DNA of 64,000 bases from Symsagittifera roscoffensis. Lineage: Eukaryota > Xenacoelomorpha > Acoela > Convolutidae. Position numbers and translations under genes: made by a program. The notes beneath the pieces are model-generated. The model saw only the letters and a program-made list of their open reading frames with translations, was not told where the DNA came from and did no database searches. The stretch covers positions 37,646,600 to 37,710,599 of the forward strand of contig NC_087070.1 in assembly GCF_963678635.1 (NCBI RefSeq). Direction: 5' to 3'. Positions 47,506-59,600 of this stretch are shown here, piece after piece (within the stretch, counting starts at the first letter, position 1; each line of letters opens with the position of its first letter).

Positions 47506-48637
47506 GCCCTCTAACAGTAAGCACTGTACAGTTATGTGTTAAAATTTGAGTTGCATCAGTAATTATTATGACAAATTAGGTTGCACTAAATGAGTTTGAA
47601 AAATAGTGAGTGCGGGAGTTTTTGCACTGCGTGAATTCGCTTTATGCTTTTAGCATCAAGTTTTCAGATCGCCTAAACTATTATTTAAAACATACAAAAA
47701 AACGTTTTTTTTCTGCGTGGTGTGATAAACGAAAAAACAAGAACCTGGTAATTTTCGACTATCATAATAGAGCAGGCCAATTGGAAAACAATTTTGTAGA
47801 AAAATGACTAGAAAAACGAAAATAAATATATTCAAAATTTTTTTCCATAATGTTTTTGAATTTTGAAGTTTTTGTTTATCAAATTGGCGCTAAAAAACCC
47901 AAAAACTAACTTTGTTAAATTAAACTAAACTTTCACCGCTTAAATTGAGCATAAATAAGGTATTGTAACCCTGCACTCTCACATTATTAGCATGAAAATA
48001 AATCAAAAAACAAAAATTTCAAACTGGTTTTCCTCGGCGCTGAGAAAAACTTTTCAAAACTTTTAAATGTCGTTCGAATGGAAGGGCTTTAATATGATAT
48101 ACCACTCATCTCTTTCTAATGCTAGTTTGTGGTAGCTGATTTTGCGTAGAAAGAAAAAGAAAAAGAACTTAAACTCACCCTAACACAAAGTTCTTCCACA
48201 TTTTTATGGTCGGAACGAAAAAAAAATAAACCACAACCCAATACAAAGTTCCTCCCCATTTCAATGGTCGGAACAAAAAACTAAAACATAATCCAATACA
48301 AAGTTTTTCTTCACAGTTTTCAAATGGTCGGAACAACAACACGCGAAATTGGAAGTCGGATCAAAAGAAATGTTTAGATATTCCTGAAAAAATGTTTGCG
48401 CCGCTGCAGTTGAAACAATTGGAAATGCGGAAAGCTCAAAAAATAAATCTAAAAAATCTTTTGAAATTCGATTCAACACAGCTTACCAAATTTTCTTTTT
48501 TAATTTAAGTTTTATTGCAAATTATTTAATTCGTTTTTTGCATGCCGTTGGGATATTTTGAACCAACAAAACGAGACGCGGTTCAATATAAGAAATAATT
48601 GGAATCGTTTCCCTGATTTTTTTTCTTTCGTATTTTT
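47506..48637. repeat. Recent tandem duplication, unit 2
   Basis: 1132 bases, near-identical to 46373-47505. The short open frames found twice (for example 47129-47347 and 48261-48479 on the minus strand) are duplicated noncoding sequence, not paralogous genes. Confidence 0.95.
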
Positions 48638-48779
48638 GAACTCGTATCTTTTTTTTCTCAAAAGCTTATTTTTGTAGTCTTTGGACATTGGTTTGAGATC
48701 TTGTGAAGCAATGTATCTTTTAAGTGTCACCAGTCCGCGAATATTTTAAAGATTTCTGCGAATAATTACCAAAATTTCT

Positions 48780-49455
48780 CAATCACCGACCGCCCATGGA
48801 TCATAATCAATTATATTGTCATAATTTGGTCAGTATCTATAAAATTACATAGTAATCAAATACAATTCCTTAAAAATGGATTACAGCCAAAATGTTTCTT
48901 ATATCAATATATTCCAATAGATCCATTAGACCCCCCCCCCCCAGTTTACCCCCCCCCCTTTTAGTTGGGGGGAGGTAAAAAAAATTGAGGTGACGTTGAG
49001 ACATGGCATTTAGTAAAAGACATGGCAAAAATTTTGCGAAATTTCTTTAAAAATAATTGATTATATCGCCCCACCCGTTTAACAGCCCCCTCGCCAGTTT
49101 ACCACAACTGTCATTCGCCCCCCCCCCCATATAGTTGAACACGGGGGGGGGGGGGGTTATTTATTCGTTGGTTTTGGGGAGGGAATTAGTGATTGACACC
49201 TTCAAGCTTTCCGCCCCCTCTTTAGTTGGGGGGAGGTAAAAAAACTTGAGATGACGTTGAGACATGGCATTGAATAAAAGACATGGCATACTTTTGTAAA
49301 CTTTCTGCAAAAATAATCGATTATAATGGCAATAGAATCACTTTTGTGGTTTGCATTTTACATCTGTAATGAATTATAATGGGTTATTTTTGTCTCGGGA
49401 ATCCATTATAATCAGTTAGAATATGTAGGAGCTCGGTGCGGGCAATTTCGTGATT
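48780..49455. mobile_element. Element with ATTATAATCCATTA motifs and G/C runs
   Basis: The left end caccgaccgcccatggatca and right end gagctcggtgcgggca flank repeated ATTATAATGG/CCATTATAAT words at both sides. Inside is a 107-bp direct repeat (48958-49065 and 49220-49326, starting tagttggggggaggtaaaaa, with gacgttgagacatggcat) and several C and G runs. Its organisation parallels 28805-29636 with a different internal motif. Noncoding. Confidence 0.5.
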
Positions 49456-51224
49456 AGTTTTAACGTTTTTCACTGAAAACTAAGTTTCCAGATTAGTTTT
49501 AGAATTGTTTGCTGAAAATTTAGTTTGACATAGCACAAGAAAAACTAAATTGACAAAATTTTAGCCCCCTAAAATCGCTACAGTTTCAGACAAACAAATC
49601 GCTACCTAATTTCATGGTTACAGACAAACAAAACTGCTGGTATTCAATTCTCGACTTCCCTTAAAGGTCTCAGGTGTAGTTTTTGAGAAAAATTGATAAA
49701 ATTTACTACTTTATTATATTTTTAATAAAATCTTCAAACACGCTATCTCCAAGTCGAAAATTGCGCATATGATGTCGGTTAATCAAATATTTGAACCAAA
49801 TAGCTTGCCTTAGTTCAATTCGGAAGGAAATCTAAGCCTGATTCTCGCTGCCTAAGCTACATTTTTTATTAAGCTGAAAACTCCTAATTTATCCCAAATT
49901 GGTCAAATTGGTAGCTTTCGAACACCCATAAAAATAACAAAAAAATTTGCAGTTGAATTACAATTTTTTCTTATTTTTTTTCACCTTGCATAAAACCTTG
50001 CAAACAATTGAAATATGACAAAAAAATATGCCAATCAGAAAACGCTTTTATTTTTTTCAGAGTTTATGATATGAACGTGTTAGTATAGATTCGTTTTTTA
50101 ACAATATCAATGAAAGCACTTTCTTATAAATAATAATGGATCAGTACTGTCAAATCAGTTGCCGAATCAAACTTTCATTGGTTCTACAAGCGTTTAGGCC
50201 CTAAGCTAGTTATTTTCCAAAGAAACCGAGAAATACTTGATAAAGTTTTTTCAAAACAGAGTAATTGAACGATGACAAAAGCGCTTAAGGCAATATTTGC
50301 AATAAAATAAGCAAGCAATTTTTACTGGGCTCAGTGACTGGAGCAGGAATTTGCAAAAAGCGGTTGTTTGACAAAAAAATTAGTCAACTTTTTGAGAATT
50401 GATCGAACTCTGCTGGAATTCAAAATTGACGATATTTGAAAAAATTCATAGCAGGCATTTTTTTTTTGGAAAAATGCGGTTTTTGACCAGTTTTGGACCG
50501 TTTTTCAGTAACGAATTGCACCAACTCAAACTTAGCTCCCTTGGCTACCCTCAGAAACTTTTAGTCTTGTTCCGCCGGAAATGGGAGTCATAAAATGGTA
50601 CCAAAAGGGCACCTTTTGGAAAAGTTTAGCCATCAAAATTTCGAAGCCCGGCAGAGGTCTGCTGCTTACAAAACATTTTGGCCATTGTCCACTTTTCCAC
50701 CACATTTTCAGTTTTTTCATAATTTTTATTTTTGAAACACTAATTTATTGCTGTCATAATGCAAAAAAGGAAACATTTGCAATTTAGGGGGGGGGGGGGT
50801 TTGAAAAAAGCCATCATTTTTTAAGTCGCGGACTAATCATTTAACTACACAAACTATCTAACTAACACGCTTGGAATCGTTTTAGAGCCAATTGCCATGC
50901 TGCTGTATTTGCTATGAACTCTGGAAAAGGGCACTTTTGCAATAAATAGTTACAATAAGGTTCAGTAGATTAGTGTCGATTAACTCTTCAACGGTAATAA
51001 TCTAATTAGTCACTGTCGTCTTGTCAGCTTGCGAGGAAAAATGTGATTAAAAACGAATGATGATGACTTTTTGATGAGCAGATTTGCATAATTGAAAGCA
51101 ATTTACCTCCTCATTTGCAAATTCATAAAAATCTTCTAATCTATTCTTTTTATGCTGAAGCTGAATTATCAAAAAAGTTCGAATATTCGAATGTGATAAA
51201 TTTTTTTTTATTCATGGGCAGGGG
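49456..51224. other. Spacer, no gene seen
   Basis: AT-rich. A G12-13 run near 50788-50800 is the only notable local feature. Confidence 0.4.
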
Positions 51225-51440
51225 TGGAGCTAAGATTTTCTCGCGGGGGGGGGGGGGGGGTGTTTCAAAAAAAATTTCGAAAAAGTTATCGACCTTTTTT
51301 TTCACCCAGAATATTCTAAGGAGTCTAATTTGACCAAAAATTTCGCGCCGCAGACAAGTTTTAAAAAATACGTCAAAAATACCTTTTTTGGGCTCTTTTT
51401 AAATAAAATGCGTTTTTTTTTCGGCGCGCTTCCCTTCAAA
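51225..51440 (+). mobile_element. hAT-type MITE, copy 3
   Basis: Begins CAGGGGTGGAGCTAAGATTT, then TCTCGC and a run of about 17 G. It is the reverse orientation of the copies at 26790-26956 and 33548-33767, sharing ttatcgacc and gggctcttttt blocks. Noncoding. Confidence 0.6.
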
Positions 51441-52136
51441 ACATGTATATATTGGGATACATTGTGGGTTTTGGTGTACTATCGTACATGTATTTGAGGT
51501 TAAAAACTGTATGTATTTGTTTATTAACCTAACTTAATGACAATTTGATATGCTGCCCTAAAAAACCTGGTAAAAAATGAAATTTTAACTGTTTATGTAT
51601 CAATTTGGGTTGAAAAAACAGCACAAAATTTGTGGAAAAATTTGCCAGAAGAAACATGTTGCGAAATTTTTACATAAAAAATCGGGCCGAAAATGCTCCA
51701 TAAAAATTACAAAAAATAAATTACCGAATGGAAAAACAATCATATTAGTATGAGGTCTTAGCGCAATCTAACACAGTTTTGAGTTTTTTGAGGTTTTCAA
51801 AGTAGTAATTTGTTTGAAAAACTTTAAAAACTAATGAAAATGTTTTACTGCTAAAAATATATTTTGTTTCGCATATTTAACAATTAAAGCAAGCAGATGA
51901 ATAATTGGTTTAATGACATTTGGACAAAATATTCAATTCAAAAGTAAGCGTTTTTACTCTGTTTGTTCAAATCTAACTTCAGTCAGAAAAACTGGTTCTT
52001 TTAGAAAGAAATCAAACAAAAATGATTGTGTCCATGTCGGCTCAACAAATCCTGTAACGTTCAACCTTTCTTGGGATTTCCTGGAAATTGGTTAAGATCA
52101 TTACAAATATTTGCAAATTAAGTATACATTCCTTTT
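51441..52136. other. Spacer, no gene seen
   Basis: No feature recognised. Confidence 0.4.
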
Positions 52137-52662
52137 TGTTCCGACTTTCGTAACGAAAGTAACGGAAAACTTGTACTCGGGGTGGGTTTTTTTTCTTCAG
52201 ACAAACTTCGACTTTTTAACAAGCAATTTTGACGGATTTTTTTTATATCATTCGAAAGGTATTGTTGTCCTGAGCTTAAATTTTAAAGCATATTTTACCT
52301 GTCATCATTTTTTGTAAAGTTATGGGGGTTTAAAGACTGACATTTTGGCCAATTTGGGACAATTAACGCGCGATATATTTCGCGCGTTTAGCGCGTTAGC
52401 GGAGATTAAATATGTCTTATAAATCGTTCCAAATTGGTTGAGGGAAGCTTTTTTACCGTAATTAGTTTGTTAGTAGGAGCGAAATCTATCACGTTGTACT
52501 TTATATGGCATGCGGGGGGATGATTTCCACAAAAATCGCAAATTTAAAAAAGAAAGAAAGAAATTTTTTTCATGTTTAATTTTTTCATGTTATAACTGCT
52601 CCATAGATCCTAAAAGGCAGTCGGAACATTCAGGGATTTGCCCCGATACAAACAGTCTTGTT
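52137..52662 (+). mobile_element. HINE-like noncoding element, copy 8 (near complete)
   Basis: Starts ttgttccgactttcgtaacg, with the 5' palindrome ACTTTCGTAACGAAAGT. Core aacgcgcgatatatttcgcg, then gcggagattaaatatg. The 3' inverted word agtcggaaca is followed by a weakened hairpin (cagggatttgccccg) and acagtcttgtt. Confidence 0.75.
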
Positions 52663-52917
52663 ATTTGTTGATCCGAGATTAAATAATGAAGTGATTTTTT
52701 TCGTTAACTTTGATTGTAAGAATTTACTAGAAAAAGCATAAGTTTTAGAGATAACCTTTGAGAAAACTCGTTTTGTTGGCTTTGAAACTTATTTCAACAA
52801 AAAAAAACCGAATGTCTTTTTCTCTTTAGATTAAGGCGATGTTTTCGAGGCTTACTAGATTCGCCGTGTTTAGCTGATTCGACACAAGGAGTCGCCAATA
52901 CTGGGGTTTAGGAACTT

Positions 52918-53172
52918 GGACGACAAGCAAATTAGACGATCTTAAAATAACGAAATGTAGACGATACCTTGCGTGCAAATTGCGTGAAACTTGTTTACAG
53001 ACTTAAGTTATCTTTCGGTTGAGTAAATACTGGTTGTCCAATTTAGACAATAACTTGCGTGCAAATTGCGTGCATTTTGCTTACAGTCTTTATTTAACTT
53101 TGGGATGAGTAAAAACTCGTTGGCCGTAAATTCCGTTTCTTTACGGTCGTCTCATTTGCTTGTCATCTAATT
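52918..53172. mobile_element. Small fold-back element with an 85-bp tandem repeat
   Basis: Flanks gacgacaagcaaattagacg (left) and gtctcatttgcttgtcatct (right) are inverted repeats. Between them an 85-bp unit is present twice (from 52961 and 53046), each with ttgcgtgcaaattgcgtg and a ttacag word. Noncoding. Confidence 0.6.
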
Positions 53173-55069
53173 TTTCTAGGCCTCAAAATGCTTGTATCAC
53201 AACTGAACCCTTCAAAATTCAGCGATACTTTAAAACTTATGACCGAGTATTGCCTAATTTGACGATTGGCTAAAAACTAGATAAATATCGAATTTTTTCC
53301 TATTAATTGTACAATTTTTTGTCCTAGTCTCTTTTTGCTCCATTGGCTATATTAAGGACAAAATGAAGGTTTTGCGGCTACTCAATCATTAAAAAAATTA
53401 ATTGGCTGGCTTCAAATATTTATTGAACGACTGAGTCAATTTATTTTGCCGTTTACGTTTTGATAGAACAAAATGTATCTCACTTCAATCACTTTAAGTT
53501 GATAAGTTTAGAAAAAACTTAGAAACTTTGGTTGCAAGTCAAATATCTTATTAAAATTTATCCCGAGGCTTTGATGTTTTTCAGATGAAAAGTTGATGTT
53601 TCCAAAATTGCTTTTTTAAAATTCAAAGTTTGTATGAAGAAAAAAGAATTTCACCGAGCTGAGTACAAATGTTCTGTCACTTTGCTAGGAAAGTCGGAGA
53701 AAGAACAATGAGCAGAAATAAATTGAAGAAAGTTAAGATAACTCCATAATTTACGTTTTCTGCTTTTCTTTTTCAACTGAGCAGAGAGAATATTGCATGT
53801 TTCTGTAGGCTGTTTTTGGCTAATATTTTTTTCATTTTAATTAAAGGAACACAAGACTGCTCGCATATCAAGGTAAAACCTGAAAGCTCCAACTGCTCTT
53901 TTACTGGTCTCAAATAGGTTTTAGAAAAGAAAATTTAACAAATTGAAAATGTTGGTTTTAATTATAGAGTATTAACTGTTAAACGTTGCGTTCTGCAAGT
54001 AATAAACGAGACCACCTTGCATCAGTTCAAATTAGAGTGTAGATAAAATCTTTAAGCATGTCATAGATACAACCTTCAAAGCGCGCATAATTCAAAATAT
54101 GGCTAAAAAACCATTTGCAAACTGCAAGAAATTCACTAAAAACTATCACAGGTAATTATCGTTTTACATCGAAACTAAGGCAAAATTAAACATTTATTAC
54201 TTGATAGTTTTTTTGGTTGTCAACTTAGTCTAACTTATGACACTTTGACTTTAGCTGACATTTTGTTATTTTTTTATCCGAAGGATTTTATGTTTTGGAC
54301 GTTATGTTTTCCAAGGATTTTATACTGTTCAATCGAGTTATGTAAACAGAGAAAAAAAAACCTTTTTATCCTTTGTCAATGATTAACTAATAATCTTTGG
54401 TGTTCAAACAACTCATACAAAAAGAAATTTTAATAATATATGATTTGTTTTGAGGCGTAGAAAATGTTTCAATCGAAGAAATTGTTTTTGTTCTGTTTCA
54501 TCGAAAAACATTGAATAAAATTTTAACTGTAGACTCTGTATGGATTATAATTGGATTTTTTGGCTTAAAAAAATAAAACCGGAGACAAAATGATTAGGTA
54601 TGTTATTCAGTTAGTTTTCGTGTTAATAGTTGGCCTAAAAAACATTGAGTTTAACTATTGTTGAAATTTTTGCATCAAAATTGAATTGTTCAAAATTGAG
54701 TTTTTTAATTATCTGTAGTTTGCCAAAGATAATTGGGTCTAGAGGGTTGATACTGAATGGAACATTTGGAATTTTTTTTTGCAAACTTTTAAATTTTCAT
54801 ACCATGGGAGTCCTTAGATGGGCAAAACTAAAACAGGATTTCTTTCAACTCAATAGTATAAGATAAAAATTTTCCCCTCGATTGAATTTTGTTCTCTGTA
54901 GCTTTGATACAGATTTTTTTTTTATTACAAAATTTTGCTCAAGCTTCAAAACAAAACAAAGAGTAATCTATTTTGTTGAGGTTTTGATAGATTTTACTGT
55001 CTGGCAAAAAAAAATTGTTTTAATTGAAATTTTCGATATTAAAATTGATATATCTTCCTCCGCATAATC
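53173..55069. other. Spacer, no gene seen
   Basis: AT-rich. A 55-base inverted fragment of the HINE-like family (its 5' end) is at about 53655-53708. Confidence 0.4.
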
Positions 55070-55195
55070 CCATTTAATCTATTTTAAATCGATTTATAAA
55101 TCTAAATGGGCGACAGTAAATCAGTTTTTCATATAATTTACTATCCGTATAAGAATCGATTCAAATCGATTTCAATCCCAGGTTTGTCAGTGCGG
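55070..55195. repeat. Short relative of the TTTAAATCGATT element
   Basis: tattttaaatcgatttataa near the left and attcaaatcgatttcaatcc near the right, ending gtttgtcagtgcgg, the same end as 28805-29636. Confidence 0.55.
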
Positions 55196-56559
55196 AAATG
55201 CTTGATAGAATCTACATTATCTTGTGGACATGATGTTACTTCAATTAGTTGTGTTAACCAGAGATGTTAACCAGAGAAAGCAAAAAAATACTACTTTCCT
55301 TTTTACTAACTCCTCCCAAAATCATGAATCAATATTTTGAAATCAGAATTCTTAAGGATGCATTGTCAAGGATGCTCTGCTTACTTATTATCGACCAAAA
55401 CAAAATCTTAGCCGTCGAATGAAATTAAAAGCAAAAGACATTTCTCGATTATATTTTCATTTTACATTCCAATTAAATTGAAAGCAAGGTGCGGGAACCC
55501 AAAAATTTATTAAAGGCGATGCTGATTTTCCAAACAATTTGAAAGTTTTATCAATTAATTTTTATGTTGAATAAATTACTTTAGTTTAATTTTTTGAAAA
55601 AAATAAAAAGGCCCTATTTGGCCATAATCAACCAGCATTTTTAACAAAAGTATGCCTTGAGTGCCCAGAATGAAGCTTTTGGTTTGTTTTAGCTGCTAAT
55701 TTTTGACCAAAAAATGGCATCGCAAAAGTCTAGTAGTTATTGTCTAGTAAAAACTACCAAACTACCAATTGAACCATTTTCAGAACAAAAGGAAACGGCT
55801 GGAAAACTGCTAATGATTTAGTCCCATTTATTCTCCCTGATAACAATGTTTCAAACAAAAAACGTTTTGTTTATGCATCATGAATTGGCTTTAGTAATTT
55901 ACAAGGTCTTAGATTAAAACAGCAGGGAAAATACAGGGTTTTTGTTATGATTTTTTCTTTGAATAGATTAAATACGAAGGTGGCAAAAAGCTCAGGAAGC
56001 TTTTTGTTTCAGCGTCTTTTGAATGTTTGAATTTTAATTTTTAATCTGAGATTAACTGGTTTTTTTTTTGTTAGAGCGTCCACTAACCTGGAGATTTTGA
56101 TTGGTTCAGCAACTAATAATTTTTTTCATCAATGACCCACAACCTTGGGCATAAATTCGCGCTAAAACTAGGCACCGATTCAATTATAGCGAAAAAAGAA
56201 GCCATGTTTTAAAAAAAATTTGGGAACTTCATTTTTATTTTTATTTCTTTTTGTTTCATTTTTATTGTTAAAACCCAGAAAAGTTTTTGTCTGCTCTTAT
56301 CTATTTTTAAATGAAAGTCGATTATCAAAAAAACAGATTCCTGGCAGATTTTTTGACACCCATTCTAGGTTTCAGTGTTTGAGTCAAAATCAAAGTATAC
56401 TATTTCTGGGTATAATTTTTTTGAATTTAAAGTGCTCTTTTATATGCATATGTCCAATGACTAAATGCAATCAAAATCTACTGAACAATTTTTCCACAGT
56501 GAATTGATTCAAGCTTGAGTTGAAAAAATCTCATAAATCCTCATGTTTATAGGACCCAG
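55196..56559. other. Spacer, no gene seen
   Basis: AT-rich. The open frame at 56220-56507 on the plus strand is T/A-biased and has no family or splice support. Confidence 0.4.
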
Positions 56560-56574
56560 AACATCAAGGTGCAG

Positions 56575-56695
56575 AATGAAGGCCGCTACAGTCGCGTTAA
56601 CGGGTTGCATGCTTGGCAAAAGAGGGTAGGACTCTGTACGAAATTTAGAGCTGGCTATCTCCGCTAAGCGGCGACACCCAACGGCTACGCTAAAT
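56575..56695 (-). ncRNA. Possible tRNA-derived (SINE-like) core
   Basis: The minus strand aligns with 31555-31645: ccaatttagcgtagccgttg, gagatagccagctctaaatt and agtcctaccctctt. TAGCGTAGCCG fits the RNA polymerase III A-box pattern TRGYNNANNNG, and ATTTCGTAC is a weak B-box. It is markedly GC-richer than its surroundings. There is no intact tRNA fold. Flanking minus-strand sequence to 56900 is also GC-richer and may belong to the same element. Confidence 0.4.
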
Positions 56696-57899
56696 TGGAA
56701 GTCAGCTCAAGTAATTTTCGACCAATTGAAAACATTTGGATTCATCCAAATCCTTTTCTTGGGACCAATCGGACCAGTTGTCAATTTTTGGACAAATGAA
56801 TACGCACGAGCGCAAGCGTTTTTGGGATCTCGTTGACTATTTCTCCGTCCATGGTACCTTGTAACGAATAACCTTTTTATTAAGAAAGAATTGAAAACAT
56901 AAGCCAAGAAAAACATTGTACCATGTTATGGATTTTCGCTTTTTGCAAAAGGGGAAAATACTTTACAACATCCCTTAATAGTTAAAGTTTTTGTTACTAG
57001 AAAGATTTCAAGTCATGCTGAGGAAGATTTTAGAAACAAATGAAACAATTTTTTTTTAATTAATTTTTTTTTCTATTTGTTCGAAAACTGAAAAACTTTT
57101 GAATTGCCAAAATTTTGCAAAAATTTATCCCCCAACACCCTATATAAAGTACAAAATGAAAAGATTTGAAAAGATTTGAAAAGACTATATAAAGTGTGAT
57201 AAAATAATTAAAAGAACAAAGTGCTTGCTTCAATTCGAAATGATTTATAATTTGCCGCTTAAGAAATTATGTCACAAATTATGTCGCGCGTCAAATATCC
57301 TTTTTTAGTCTATGCCAAACTTAATCGAGGCAAAGTTAGTTGGTGCCGGTAAGTCGTCAATAAGCTGCAAAAGATATCATTTTGATTAAAACTTTCCAAA
57401 CTGTTGTTCTTGCGTGGGTGTGTACTATTTGGTTCTGTGCCTTTTCACATTTTTCTTGAGAAATTATTTTTGATTAATACAAGCAAAACAAAACAATGGA
57501 AGTAATGCGACACAGAAAAAAACTGTGATTTCTATTTCAAAAAAAGAAAACGAGTTCTTCTACTGTATCAAGAGACCAGATTATGTAACCAAATTTAATT
57601 TTCCTTGGCAGCAGTTGTCCCAATTTAAATTCAAGGCAGTTTGATCAAAGAGTGAGAGATTGATTTGTCAAACTTCCCTGATTTTCAATTTTAAAGTATT
57701 TGCTTTTCATGCGACAGACAGCACTACAATTGCTTGTTCTTTGTTCACTTATGAGGTCTTTGACCATTTTTTATTTCACGCTTTTTATATTTTTTCTTAC
57801 AATTTCTTTCTGTTATTGTTGACTTTTTATATTGTTAAATACGGTTTGGTGTCAATGAGTTGTGTCTTTTCTCCTAAAGAATCACTTCTTTCAATACTT

Positions 57900-59600
57900 T
57901 ATTGAAATTGCTAACTGACATACTGCATTGTTAAGATCTTATAATTTCAGTGAGAAGTTTTAGAGCCTCATATAGATGTAGGTCGAACAAGGAACATACT
58001 TTTTTTTTTGCTTTTTAGTTCTTATTTCTTCAATTTTTTCCGCCTAAAAATTTTGGAGAAAACACTATGCTGGAGAAAACATTGTTTGGATTTAATATGG
58101 TGATCTTTTCTTCTCAATGGGTTTTAAATTTTTGGTCAATGATTACCCCTAAGTATTTGACATATTGGTTTTTTTGGGAAAATGATTACTCCATTTGATT
58201 TGGAAGAACTTTTTTTCCCGCTGCTGGCTACCATAAATTGAGTTTTCCTGTATTCAGTGTCATTTTTTTACTGCCATCTATTTTTATATAACTGTGTAAC
58301 ATTGCTTTTTTGGTATTTTTACTCAATTGTTTATGTGTTTTGAGGAACTTGAGTCGTGTCTCTTCATCTAAAAATTATCATTGAAGTTGTAAATTCAGCT
58401 GACGTTGTAGAATATTTAACATGGTGATATTTGCAGTGCAAATCAAAAGAGCATACTGATAAATGGGTTTTTTATCTTGAATTTTTATCAAGAAACAACT
58501 TTTTTTACCAGAAATTTTTCTTTCAGACTGTAGCAATTTTCAGACAGTTGGAATAATCTGAAAGCGTTGTTCACAATTTCATTGAAGATATCACTAAGTA
58601 TTGTGAAAACTACTGGGTTGAATATTTTGTATATAGTTCCATTATAATCTTCTCATTTTTGTTTCTATCTTTCATCAAATCCTTCTCGACTGTCAAAATC
58701 AAAAAGCAACATTGAACTTGAGAGTGTTTTCACTTTTGAAAAGTCAAAGGTTCCGTTAAATATTTTAACCAGTTCTGGACCAAATGACACGATAAATTCG
58801 GTTTGATTTTCAGCGATTTTTGTGTTTTTATCTGTTATGTTCTCAGATGTTTGTTTCTGAGAAAGAGTTTCGTTTACTGATTCAACTCTCTAATTGCTCT
58901 TTTTTGCATTCGATTTGAAATCATTGGTGTTGAGGAATATGTTTGGCCGATTTTTTTTATCTTCATGATCTCAATGAGTATCAGCTGAAATTATTGGGTT
59001 AATGCAGTGAATGGCAGAATGAGCAAATATATGGGGCATGTTTGGGCATGTTTGTCACGTTTGTATTGGGGAAAACTTTTTTGCTGCATGCTTTCCAGAC
59101 AAGACATTGGCTGTAATATACATAATTTTTATTTTATGTTTTTTTCTAAAGTAAGTGCGTTGCAATGTTTTCGAATGCTCTTTCTGGTGTGATTTTTGCT
59201 TCATCATAGTCGTTTGATCGTAAAGACAATTTTTTATTTTTTCTTTACATGGGCATCCAAAAGTTTTCTTACGAAAAAAGGTGAAAAATAACCCTTTCCA
59301 GTTGAATCATGTGAGAGTTTAATTTTCTTTGAATGAAAAAGGAGCCCTAGTATAATTTAAAAAATACATATAGCTGCAGAGATTTTTTTGATACATGAAT
59401 ACGCCTACCCAAAAATCAATTAATTGATCTTTTATGTGGGGAAGATTTAATGCAAGCAAAAATAAAATGACTTGCAGTCGATGTTGGTTAAGGCTTAAGA
59501 TAAAAAAGTCTAGTTTTTTTTTAATGTCCAACAGCCTTTATCATATATGTCTGACAGTTCTAACTTCATAGCAAAAATTGTCGGTTTCTGAACTATCGAT
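57900..59600 (-). pseudogene. Decayed non-LTR (LINE) retrotransposon
   Basis: The minus strand contains, in order and with stops, FVSFGPELVKIFNGTFDF (about 58790-58740), SMLLFDFDSREGFDE and NPVVFTILSDIFNEIVNN (about 58700-58560), TLNTGKLN (near 58240) and QYVKYLGVIIDQKFKTH (about 58170-58115). These match the LINE RT landmarks NxFNxxF, a GxD loop, a xxLSxIFNxxxxxG block, LNxxKTN and KYLGVxxDxxLxWxxH. The catalytic YADD motif was not found. Further upstream (59320-59530) QLIDFWV may be an endonuclease remnant. The plus strand is strongly T-rich here, as expected for an A-rich LINE coding strand. Limits and clade (Jockey/RTE/CR1 type) are uncertain. Confidence 0.55.

Noticed and set aside
47129..48479. 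Two identical 72-codon minus-strand frames
   Set aside because: They are the same noncoding sequence copied by the 1.13-kb tandem duplication, and no motif or splice signal supports them.
57660..57905. Hydrophobic plus-strand frame
   Set aside because: It reflects T-rich composition opposite the decayed LINE; T-rich DNA translates to Phe/Leu-rich peptides by default.
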